Of a stretch of 64,000 nucleotides of DNA, positions 12,701-24,496 are shown one piece after another. Position 1 is the first letter of the stretch. The number at the start of each line of letters is the position of its first letter. The translations under genes were made by a program, and so were the position numbers. This stretch comes from Apostichopus japonicus (lineage: Eukaryota > Echinodermata > Holothuroidea > Aspidochirotida > Stichopodidae). The notes under the pieces are model-generated. The model was not told the origin of the DNA. It searched no databases and was given only the letters and a program-made list of their open reading frames with translations. The DNA is taken from positions 13,356,484 to 13,420,483 of the forward strand of contig NC_092564.1 in NCBI RefSeq assembly GCF_037975245.1. Reading direction: 5' to 3'.

Positions 12701-12895
12701 ACTCGTTTATACTCATTCATAATTTCATACTTCATTTAGCATTTTTTAATTTGCAACATTTTAGTTTTATACTTATATATTTTACTTGATATTTATCTAT
12801 TTTTGTATTGTATGAGGGCCTCGTGGAAGATTAGCTTCGGCTAAACGAGATACCCTCTCAAAATAAAGTTTAATAAATAAATAAATTTCCACATC
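9710..12895 (+). mobile_element. 5'-truncated, decayed non-LTR retrotransposon (LINE)
   Basis: Fragments of one LINE ORF2 appear in order. At 9724-9993 is the end of an APE-type endonuclease (FYRPPSA, VVIGDFNFN). At 10112-10660 is the linker (QPAWMNTEIKSAIK, DAFNLFFTSVSN). At 10860-11460 is reverse transcriptase with NYRPIAVLPVVSKILE, DLRKAFDLVNHDIL, a VPQGS-type block and the catalytic YADD. At 11631-11990 is the C-terminal region (LLGVRIDANLTWNDQI, VYKSLHGLAPSYMKEMF). Frameshifts and stops between blocks make it inactive. It ends at 12862-12895 in an AATAAA/AAATA-rich tail, fixing the orientation. The domain order fits the Jockey/CR1/L2 group; I cannot name the family. Confidence 0.88.
12053..12359. 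mobile_element. hAT-like non-autonomous element 2, nested in the LINE
   Basis: A 307-base insertion bounded by imperfect inverted repeats (CAGTGGCGTAGGAA against CAAGGGCGTAGGAA on the other strand) and a perfect 8-bp target duplication TACATACA at 12045-12052 and 12360-12367. Removing it rejoins the LINE sequence. It carries G-rich runs just inside each end and shares the internal string CAGATGCAATTTGGTGCAA with the element at 5510-6298, so the two are related. No coding capacity. Confidence 0.88.
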
Positions 12896-13412
12896 ATATC
12901 TATTGCCCCGCGTGTCTTCTTCTTATGTAAACTTTGGAAGAGCTATACGGCTGTGTATAGCTTTGGACTTGCTATCAAGGAACTCTAGACAAAGAAACAA
13001 AAGTGCGACCTCTCTCTATGGATACCTGGCCCTGGGAGATCAACGTCCTTTCCAGGGGTTAACAACAGTGTCACGTGGTATCGCAACTGGCCTTCTGGAG
13101 ATGGGCTAACGGGAATACCGGACTGAACCTGGCCGACAGAGCTAGCAAACAGCAAATTATACTCTAAAGTAGGTATAATGCGGTCACCTGGCAGTAACGT
13201 GACAAACCATGTGAATGATGAAGGCAAAGTGGGTAATATAGGATAGCACACAGTAACACTTGGAAGAGTCCACGTTAACGTGTTTTCTATTTATGCAAGT
13301 GCGTTGATTGTCCAAACAATTCAAATTACAATTCAAATTACAATTCTCAATACTGGCGTACACATGATTGACAAGGTGGAGAAGGGGTGGGGAGGGGACT
13401 TTTTCACGAATG
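12896..13412. other. Unassigned DNA between LINE and left array
   Basis: About 500 bases, slightly more GC-rich than the surroundings, with a small direct repeat (CAATTCAAATTA-type) near 13317-13345. I see no gene, no inverted terminal repeat and no match to the flank beyond the right array. Confidence 0.5.
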
Positions 13413-16400
13413 ATTCAATACAAACCTTAATACTACACGAATCAAGCAGAACAGCAAAAACTGTGGACTTCCAATAATTGCTCAGTAAATTAAACAATAT
13501 CACAATTTTGTCTAATTAAATGACCATCATATATGTATGCAAGGCACATTTTTCTTTAGTTTTGTTGACATTTCATGACAATCGAAGTGGGTCTACTACC
13601 AGCGGCAGGCAAAAGTTCCGATAAGCTCAATGCAAAAGTAGGACTATATTTAACAATAGCAAAAATGACAACAACAACTTAAAATTGCTCAATTTCATAA
13701 TTTTTGTGCCATCAAATAACAATCTTAAATGACTGTAAGGGATATTATTCTTTCGTGTCCATGACTCTTCATGTATATCGAAGTGGGTCTACTATCAGCA
13801 TCAGGAGGATTCCGGCAGCGCCCTCATCATCAATTAACAAATACTACACTAAAGAGCAAAAACAGCACAAATGACAACCCTCATTAATTGCTCAATTTAA
13901 CCCCGTGATAATTTTGTGCCATCAAATGACCATTCTCAATGCATTTAAGGGACATTATTCTCTCGTTTTCATGACTTTTCATAACAATCGAAGGGGGTCT
14001 ACTATCAGCAGCAGGCGGATTCCGGCAGCGCCCTCATCGGCTACTTGCAAAAATACTACACTAAAGAGCGAAAACAGCCAAAATGACAACCCCGATTAAT
14101 TGCTCAATTTAACCCCGTGATAATTTTTGTGCCATCAAATGACCATCATAAATGAACGTAAAGGACATTATTCTTTCGTTTTCTTGACTTTTCATGACAA
14201 TCGAAGGGGGTCTACTATCAGCAGCAGGCGGATTCCGGCAGCGCCCTCGTCGGCTACTTGCAAAAATACTACACTAAAGAGCGAAAACAGCCAAAATGAC
14301 AACCCCAATTAATTGCTCAATTTAACCCCGTGATAATTTTTGTGCCATCAAATGACCATCATAAATGAATGCAAAGGACATTATTCTTTCGTTTTCATGA
14401 CTTTTCATGACAATCGAAGGGGGTCTACTATCAGCAGCAGGCGGATTCCGGCAGCGCCCTCATCGGCTAGTTGCAAAAATACTACACTAAACAGCAAAAA
14501 CAGCCAAAATGACAACCCCAATTAATTGCTCAATTTAACCCCGTGATAATTTTTGTGCCATCAAATGACCATTCTCAATGCATTTAAGGGACATTATTCT
14601 CTCGTTTTCATGACTTTTCATAACAATCGAAGGGGGTCTACTATCAGCAGCAGGCGGATTCCGGCAGCGCCCTCATCGGCTCAATGCAAAATAATACACT
14701 AAAGAGCGAAAACAGCAAAAATGACAACCCCTATTAATTGCTCAATTTAACCCCGTGATAATTTTTGTGCCATCAAATGACCATCATAAATGAATGTAGG
14801 GGACATTATTCTTTCATGTTCGTGACTTTTCATGACAATCGAAGGGGGTCTACTCTCAGCAGCAGGCGGATTCCGGCAGCGCCCTCATCGGCTACTTGCA
14901 AAAATACTACACTAAAGAGCGAAAAAAGCCAAAATGACAACCCCCATTAATTGCTCAATTTAACCCCGTGATAATTTTTGTGCCATCAAATGACCATCAT
15001 AAATGAACGTAAAGGACATTATTCTTTCGTTTTCATGACTTTTCATAACAATCGAAGGGGGTCTACTATCAGCAGCAGGCGGATTCCGGCAGCGACCTCA
15101 TCGGCTAGTTGCAAAAATACTACACTAAACAGCGAAAACAGCCAAAATGACAACCCCCATTAATTGCTCAATTTAACCCCGTGATAATTTTTGTGCCATC
15201 AAATGACCATTCTCAATGCATTTAAGGGACATTATTCTCTCGTTTTCATGACTTTTCATAACAATCGAAGGGGGTCTACTATCAGCAGCAGGCGGATTCC
15301 GGCAGCGCCCTCATCGGCTACTTGCAAAAATACAACACTGAACAGCGAAAACAGCCAAAATGACAACCCCCATTAATTGCTCAATTTAACCCCGTGATAA
15401 TTTTTGTGCCATCAAATGACTATCATAAATGAATGTAGGGGACATTATTCTTTCATGTTCATGACTTTTCATGACAATCGAAGGGGGTCTACTATCAGCA
15501 GCAGGCGGATTCCGGCAGCGCCCTCATCGGCTACTTGCAAAAATACTACACTAAAGAGCGAAAAAAGCCAAAATGACAACCCCCATTAATTGCTCAATTT
15601 CACCCCGTGATAATTTTTGTGCCATCAAATGACCATCATAAATGAACGTAAAGGACATTATTCTTTCGTTTTCTTGACTTTTCATGACAATCGAAGGGGG
15701 TCTACTATCAGCAGCAGGCGGATTCCGGCAGCGCCCTCATCGGCTACTTGCAAAAATACTACACCAAAGAGCGAAAACAGCCAAAATGACAACCCCAATT
15801 AATCGCTCAATTTAACCCCGTGATAATTTTTGTGCCAGCAAATGACCATCATAAATGAATGTAGATGACATTATTCTTTCATTTTCATGACTTTTCATGA
15901 CAATCGAAGGGGGTCTACTATCAGCAGCAGGCGCATTCCGGCAGCGCCCTCATCGGCTACTTGCAAAAATACTACACTAAAGAGCGAAAACAGCCATAAT
16001 GGCAACCCTCATTAATTGCTCAATTTAGACCCGTGATAATTTTTGTGCCATCAAATGACCATCATAAATGAACGTAAAGGACATTGTTCTTTCGTTTTCA
16101 TGACTTTTTATGACAATCGAAAGGGGTCTACTATCAGCAGCAGGCGGATTCCGGCAGCGCCCTCGTCGGCTCAATGCAAAATACTACACTAAAGAGCGAA
16201 AACAGCAAAAATTACAACCCCCATTAATTGCTCAATTTAACCCCGTGATAATTTTTGTGCCATCAAATGACTATCATAAATGAACGTAAAGGACATTATT
16301 CTTTCGTTTTCATGACTTTTCATGACAATCGAAGGGGGTCTACTATCAGCAGCAGGCGGATTCCGGCAGCGCCCTCATCGGCTAGTTGCAAAAATACTAC

Positions 16401-19400
16401 ACTAAACAGCAAAAACAGCCAAAATGACAACCCCCATTAATTGCTCAATTTAACCCCGTGATAATTTTTGTGCCATCAAATGACCATTCTCAATGCATTT
16501 AAGGGACATTATTCTCTCGTTTTCATGACTTTTAATAACAATCGAAGGGGGTCTACTATCAGCAGCAGGCGGATTCCGGCAGCGCCCTCATCGGCTCAAT
16601 GCAAAATAATACACTAAAGAGCGAAAACAGCAAAAATGACAACCCCGATTAATTGCTCAATTTAACCCCGTGATAATTTTTGTGCCATCAAATGACCATC
16701 ATAAATGAATGTAGGGGACATTATTCTTTCATGTTCGTGACTTTTCATGACAATCGAAGGGGGTCTACTCTCAGCAGCAGGCGGATTCCGGCAGCGCCCT
16801 CATCGGCTACTTGCAAAAATACTACACTAAAGAGCGAAAAAAGCCAAAATGACAACCCCCATTAATTGCTCAATTTAACCCCGTGATAATTTTTGTGCCA
16901 TCAAATGACCATCATAAATGAACGTAAAGGACATTGTTCTTTCGTTTTCATGACTTTTCATGACAATCGAAGGGGGTCTACTATCAGCAGCTAGCGGATT
17001 CCGGCAGCGACCTCATCGGCTAGTTGCAAAAATACTACACTAAACAGCGAAAACAGCCAAAATGACAACCCCCATTAATTGCTCAATTTAACCCCGTGAT
17101 AATTTTTGTGCCATCAAATGACCATCATAAATGAATGTAGGGGACATTATTCTTTCATGTTCATGACTTTTCATGACAATCGAAGGGGGTCTACTCTCAG
17201 CAGCAGGCGGATTCCGGCAGCGCCCTCATCGGCTACTTGCAAAAATACTACACTAAAGAGCGAAAAAAGCCAAAATGACAACCCCAATTAATTGCTCAAT
17301 TTAACCCCGTGATAATTTTTGTGCCATCAAATGACCATCATAAATGAACGTAAAGGACATTATTCTTTCGTTTTCTTGACTTTTCATGACAATCGAAGGG
17401 GGTCTACTATCAGCAGCAGGCGCATTCCGGCAGCGCCCTCATCGGCTACTTGCAAAAATACTACACTAAAGAGCGAAAACAGCCATAATGGCAACCCTCA
17501 TTAATTGCTCAATTTAGACCCGTGATAATTTTTGTGCCATCAAATGACCATCATAAATGAATGTAGGGGACATTATTCTTTCATGTTCGTGACTTTTCAT
17601 GACAATCGAAGGGGGTCTACTCTCAGCAGCAGGCGGATTCCGGCAGCGCCCTCATCGGCTACTTGCAAAAATACTACACTAAAGAGCGAAAAAAGCCAAA
17701 ATGACAACCCCCATTAATTGCTCAATTTAACCCCGTGATAATTTTTGTGCCATCAAATGACCATCATAAATGAACGTAAAGGACATTGTTCTTTCGTTTT
17801 CATGACTTTTCATGACAATCGAAGGGGGTCTACTATCAGCAGCTAGCGGATTCCGGCAGCGACCTCATCGGCTAGTTGCAAAAATACTACACTAAACAGC
17901 GAAAACAGCCAAAATGACAACCCCCATTAGTTGCTCAATTTAACCCCGTGATAATTTTTGTGCCATCAAATGACCATTCTCAATGCATTTAAGGGACATT
18001 ATTCTCTCGTTTTCATGACTTTTCATAACAATCGAAGGGGGTCTACTATCAGCAGCAGGCGGATTCCGGCAGCGCCCTCATCGGCTACTTGCAAAAATAC
18101 AACACTGAACAGCGAAAACAGCCAAAATGACAACCCCCATTAATTGCTCAATTTAACCCCGTGATAATTTTTGTGCCATCAAATGACTATCATAAATGAA
18201 TGTAGGGGACATTATTCTTTCATGTTCATGACTTTTCATGACAATCGAAGGGGGTCTACTATCAGCAGCAGGCGGATTCCGGCAGCGCCCTCATCGGCTA
18301 CTTGCAAAAATACTACACTAAAGAGCGAAAAAAGCCAAAATGACAACCCCCATTAATTGCTCAATTTCACCCCGTGATAATTTTTGTGCCATCAAATGAC
18401 CATCATAAATGAACGTAAAGGACATTATTCTTTCGTTTTCTTGACTTTTCATGACAATCGAAGGGGGTCTACTATCAGCAGCAGGCGGATTCCGGCAGCG
18501 CCCTCATCGGCTACTTGCAAAAATACTACACCAAAGAGCGAAAACAGCCAAAATGACAACCCCAATTAATCGCTCAATTTAACCCCGTGATAATTTTTGT
18601 GCCAGCAAATGACCATCATAAATGAATGTAGATGACATTATTCTTTCATTTTCATGACTTTTCATGACAATCGAAGGGGGTCTACTATCAGCAGCAGGCG
18701 CATTCCGGCAGCGCCCTCATCGGCTACTTGCAAAAATACTACACTAAAGAGCGAAAACAGCCATAATGGCAACCCTCATTAATTGCTCAATTTAGACCCG
18801 TGATAATTTTTGTGCCATCAAATGACCATCATAAATGAACGTAAAGGACATTGTTCTTTCGTTTTCATGACTTTTTATGACAATCGAAAGGGGTCTACTA
18901 TCAGCAGCAGGCGGATTCCGGCAGCGCCCTCGTCGGCTCAATGCAAAATACTACACTAAAGAGCGAAAACAACAAAAATTACAACCCCCATTAATTGCTC
19001 AATTTAACCCCGTGATAATTTTTGTGCCATCAAATGACTATCATAAATGAACGTAAAGGACATTATTCTTTCGTTTTCATGACTTTTCATGACAATCGAA
19101 GGGGGTCTACTATCAGCAGCAGGCGGATTCCGGCAGCGCCCTCATCGGCTAGTTGCAAAAATACTACACTAAACAGCAAAAACAGCCAAAATGACAACCC
19201 CCATTAATTGCTCAATTTAACCCCGTGATAATTTTTGTGCCATCAAATGACCATTCTCAATGCATTTAAGGGACATTATTCTCTCGTTTTCATGACTTTT
19301 AATAACAATCGAAGGGGGTCTACTATCAGCAGCTAGCGGATTCCGGCAGCGCCCTCATCGGCTCAATGCAAAATAATACACTAAAGAGCGAAAACAGCAA

Positions 19401-22400
19401 AAATGACAACCCTCATTAATTGCTCAATTTAACCCCGTGATAATTTTTGTGCCATCAAATGACCATCATAAATGAATGTAGGGGACATTATTCTTTCATG
19501 TTCGTGACTTTTCATGACAATCGAAGGGGGTCTACTCTCAGCAGCAGGCGGATTCCGGCAGCGCCCTCATCGGCTACTTGCAAAAATACTACACTAAAGA
19601 GCGAAAAAAGCCAAAATGACAACCCCCATTAATTGCTCAATTTAACCCCGTGATAATTTTTGTGCCATCAAATGACCATCATAAATGAACGTAAAGGACA
19701 TTGTTCTTTCGTTTTCATGACTTTTCATGACAATCGAAGGGGGTCTACTATCAGCAGCTAGCGGATTCCGGCAGCGACCTCATCGGCTAGTTGCAAAAAT
19801 ACTACACTAAACAGCGAAAACAGCCAAAATGACAACCCCCATTAATTGCTCAATTTAACCCCGTGATAATTTTTGTGCCATCAAATGACTATCATAAATG
19901 AATGTAGGGGACATTATTCTTTCATGTTCATGACTTTTCATGACAATCGAAGGGGGTCTACTCTCAGCAGCAGGCGGATTCCGGCAGCGCCCTCATCGGC
20001 TACTTGCAAAAATACTACACTAAAGAGCGAAAAAAGCCAAAATGACAACCCCAATTAATTGCTCAATTTAACCCCGTGATAATTTTTGTGCCATCAAATG
20101 ACCATCATAAATGAACGTAAAGGACATTATTCTTTCGTTTTCTTGACTTTTCATGACAATCGAAGGGGGTCTACTATCAGCAGCAGGCGCATTCCGGCAG
20201 CGCCCTCATCGGCTACTTGCAAAAATACTACACTAAAGAGCGAAAACAGCCATAATGGCAACCCTCATTAATTGCTCAATTTAGACCCGTGATAATTTTT
20301 GTGCCATCAAATGACCATCATAAATGAATGTAGGGGACATTATTCTTTCATGTTCGTGACTTTTCATGACAATCGAAGGGGGTCTACTCTCAGCAGCAGG
20401 CGGATTCCGGCAGCGCCCTCATCGGCTACTTGCAAAAATACTACACTAAAGAGCGAAAAAAGCCAAAATGACAACCCCCATTAATTGCTCAATTTAACCC
20501 CGTGATAATTTTTGTGCCATCAAATGACCATCATAAATGAACGTAAAGGACATTGTTCTTTCGTTTTCATGACTTTTCATGACAATCGAAGGGGGTCTAC
20601 TATCAGCAGCTAGCGGATTCCGGCAGCGACCTCATCGGCTAGTTGCAAAAATACTACACTAAACAGCGAAAACAGCCAAAATGACAACCCCCATTAATTG
20701 CTCAATTTAACCCCGTGATAATTTTTGTGCCATCAAATGACTATCATAAATGAATGTAGGGGACATTATTCTTTCATGTTCATGACTTTTCATGACAATC
20801 GAAGGGGGTCTACTCTCAGCAGCAGGCGGATTCCGGCAGCGCCCTCATCGGCTACTTGCAAAAATACTACACTAAAGAGCGAAAAAAGCCAAAATGACAA
20901 CCCCCATTAATTGCTCAATTTAACCCCGTGATAATTTTTGTGCCATCAAATGACCATCATAAATGAACGTAAAGGACATTATTCTTTCGTTTTCTTGACT
21001 TTTCATGACAATCGAAGGGGGTCTACTATCAGCAGCAGGCGGATTCCGGCAGCGCCCTCATCGGCTACTTGCAAAAATACTACACCAAAGAGCGAAAAAA
21101 GCCAAAATGACAACCCCAATTAATCGCTCAATTTAACCCCGTGATAATTTTTGTGCCAGCAAATGACCATCATAAATGAATGTAGGGGACATTGTTCTTT
21201 CATTTTCATGACTTTTCATGACAATCGAAGGAGGTCTACTCTCAGCAGCAGGCGCATTCCGGCAGCGCCCTCATCGGCTACTTGCAAAAATACTACACTA
21301 AAGAGCGAAAACAGCCATAATGGCAACCCTCATTAATTGCTCAATTTAGACCCGTGATAATTTTTGTGCCATCAAATGACCATCATAAATGAATGTAGGG
21401 GACATTATTCTTTCATGTTCGTGACTTTTCATGACAATCGAAGGGGGTCTACTCTCAGCAGCAGGCGGATTCCGGCAGCGCCCTCATCGGCTACTTGCAA
21501 AAATACTACACTAAAGAGCGAAAAAAGCCAAAATGACAACCCCCATTAATTGCTCAATTTAACCCCGTGATAATTTTTGTGCCATCAAATGACCATCATA
21601 AATGAACGTAAAGGACATTGTTCTTTCGTTTTCATGACTTTTCATGACAATCGAAGGGGGTCTACTATCAGCAGCTAGCGGATTCCGGCAGCGACCTCAT
21701 CGGCTACTTGCAAAAATACTACACTAAACAGCGAAAACAGCCAAAATGACAACCCCCATTAATTGCTCAATTTAACCCCGTGATAATTTTTGTGCCATCA
21801 AATGACTATCATAAATGAATGTAGGGGACATTATTCTTTCATGTTCATGACTTTTCATGACAATCGAAGGGGGTCTACTCTCAGCAGCAGGCGGATTCCG
21901 GCAGCGCCCTCATCGGCTACTTGCAAAAATACTACACTAAAGAGCGAAAAAAGCCAAAATGACAACCCCCATTAATTGCTCAATTTAACCCCGTGATAAT
22001 TTTTGTGCCATCAAATGACCATCATAAATGAACGTAAAGGACATTATTCTTTCGTTTTCTTGACTTTTCATGACAATCGAAGGGGGTCTACTATCAGCAG
22101 CAGGCGGATTCCGGCAGCGCCCTCATCGGCTACTTGCAAAAATACTACACCAAAGAGCGAAAACAGCCAAAATGACAACCCCAATTAATCGCTCAATATA
22201 ACCCCGTGGTCATTTTTGTGCCATCAAATGACCATTCTCAATGCATTTAAGGAACATTTTTCTCTCGTTTTCATGACATTTCATGACAATCGAAGGGGGT
22301 CTACTATCAGCAGCAGGCGGATTCCGGCAGCGCCCTCATCGGCTAATTGCAAAAATACTACAATAAAGAACAAAAACATTAACAATGACCGCCCCCATAA

Positions 22401-22405
22401 TTGCT
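13413..22405 (+). repeat. Left arm: about 42 tandem units of 213 bp
   Basis: Head-to-tail units each contain GACAATCGAAGGGGGTCTAC, then CAGCAGCAGGCGGATTCCGG, CAGCGCCCTCATCGGCT, TACTACACTAAAGAGCGAAA and TTGCTCAATTTAACCCCGTG. Spacing is 213 bases, occasionally 212. Inner units are nearly identical; the first two (13413-13800) are strongly diverged, as expected at the edge of a homogenised array. Higher-order structure is visible: 15191-17957 is repeated almost unchanged at 17958-20724 (13 units, 2,767 bases), and 20299-21363 at 21364-22428 (5 units, 1,065 bases). No spacer diversity, so not CRISPR. Confidence 0.95.
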
Positions 22406-24496
22406 GTGAGACTTAACTTCTTTCTTGTTTGAAAGATAAGTTATTCGAAACGGGTTAACAAATTACTATCACCAACCGTTGTGGAGTTATCAGCGTTTAA
22501 CCGAAATTGGATAATTGGAACCGTTCACTTTAACTTTGAAGTTGCCTGAAAACTAGAGCTGTGGATGTAAAAATTGCCCCAATCGTCTTTGTCGTTTATT
22601 GATCTACGAATTTATATTTTAAAACTTTTCCTCTAAGTGAGGGCGCTATTTCATACAGCAATTTCCTATTTAATGAAATCATTAGAAATTTACGCAGGAT
22701 ATGTAAAATGTTTTTCCGTATCTGATGAGTGTATTTTAAAGTAAATTAAGACTCAGAATACTTTGTTATTAAGTGCACTTTATATTAAAGTAAAGTAACT
22801 ACTAATTTAACATACTTTCTTTAGAGATGCCTTGGCACAAATTAATTCATGACACCATTAATACAAAATGTATGCGGTGAAAGTGTTGTGAAAACTTTCA
22901 TAATGAACTACTCCGGTCTTCTACATAATCTGCATACACCATCCTATGGGCAGCCGTCGGGGAAAAGAAGACAACACTGTGAAAATTAGTTTACAAACAT
23001 GCTTTCGGAGGTGGGGGATGTTGAGCCCATTCCATTTTAAAGTAGGTGTCTAGAAGTGCATGAGTGTCGTAGTTGATTACATTTGTCATTTTTCTTCTGT
23101 AAATTTAAAACGATGTGGGAGGGGGGGGGGTGGGTTGCACAATACATCCATAAAGGTGAATTTTCAATACCTCCCAAAAGAAAGAGATTCTGTAGTAATT
23201 TTGTAATAGACAGAAAATGAAATGAAAAAGACATACTCAAATACACTCAAGAAAGATACAGTCGACGAAATAATAAGCTTGCTACAGTTGCATTTATGTA
23301 CAACTACTTTAATTAGTTCTTGCCACATACGCCATGCACGTTTCTGGCTTTATGTACATTACACAAAATGAAACTCGTTTCAACCTCTAGGTGCTGTTTT
23401 TTCTGCATTATTTAAAGTAGCACACCTTGTGAGGATACTCACATCATAAAATCAGGCACAAACTATCCAGGTATACTTATTAAAACCACATCTCGAGAGC
23501 ATGCTGGATGAGGAAGATAACAAATATTCAACATATTCATTTCACGGCAGTGCATTGCATGATGGGAAATATTCGTTTCACATAAAATTTGTTGATCAAA
23601 GCTTTTGTTTTTCTGTATTATCTAGACACACACGTAAATGGCACGTGTAAACACTTGGGTGTCTGTTTTTTTTTAAAGTTTACTAAATCTAACCTGACAC
23701 GGGGTGTTGTAAAATTCCGATGTCAAATAATGCATAACATTTAAGAAACAGCAAACATTTTGGTCGTATTTTTTGTGATATTATACCATGTAATAACCGT
23801 GCAGAAAGATGAATGAGGATGGAGGGCCCAAAGCAGTCCAAAAATGAAATAAATGCATAATGTAAACCACCTCCATAAATTCTACGATCTTCTTTTTTCC
23901 ATCGTTATTATTCCTCGCAAAGAACTATAGTCTTTGAAGATAGTTAAGATAGATACTTTGTGAAAAGAGAAAAGCAAATTACCATAAACATTATACTAGC
24001 ATGAAGAAAACCTTCTTAAACATGTTTTCCTACCCACCCTGCAGGTTAGACCAGTAAACCGGTCTTAACTTAAGTCCTGCCTATAAGACAGCTGATATTT
24101 GCAGACCTCATTGTAGCTTTTAATACGGTTTCTCTTAGTGTAATTTTCGATCTTAAGAATAAAGTTAATTTTACAGTAGAAATACACAGGACTTAAATGA
24201 TTAATTCAGCGTGTTTACATGTACGATGCTTGTTGCAAAGTTGACATCAGAGTAAACAAGGTACTATATAGACCAAATAAGGTTAAACAATTTTGCCATT
24301 AAATTACCGTCATAATCGAATGTAAGGGATATTATTGTTTTGTTTTAGTTACATTTGGGATAATCAAATCGGATGTTTTTCTTTCGGTTACAAACGCTGG
24401 CCACACATACAACACACTACAAGGGGTTGCTCCCGTATACATAGCGCAGATGCTTAGTTTATATTTTGACCTCTTATGTATTGATCATGGAAGCTC
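22406..24496. other. Interior of the giant element, 3' of the transposase gene
   Basis: AT-rich DNA between the left arm and the transposase stop codon. It probably contains the 3' UTR of the minus-strand gene: an ATTAAA on the minus strand (tttaat at about 24117-24122) could be a polyadenylation signal. It also holds one relic array unit at 24281-24373. No other gene seen. Confidence 0.5.
24281..24373 (+). repeat. Isolated relic of the 213-bp unit
   Basis: About 93 bases align with the array unit (TTTTGCCATTAAATTACCGT, then CGAATGTAAGGGATATTATT, then a degenerate GACAATCGAAG equivalent), in the orientation of the left arm. It lies about 1.9 kb inside the left arm and 124 bases from the transposase stop codon. 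It is strongly diverged. Confidence 0.65.

Noticed and set aside
12903-13251. Overlapping short frames on both strands after the LINE
   Set aside because: Neither resembles a protein domain and no splice sites or signals support them.
13413-22405. CRISPR-like array
   Set aside because: Units are contiguous 213-bp copies with no unique spacers, and the context is animal nuclear DNA.
14127-22416. A family of about 26 small proteins of 61 residues
   Set aside because: The frames exist only because one tandem unit is copied; many start at TTG, several units lack the frame and right-arm units do not keep it in register. I treat them as repeat sequence.
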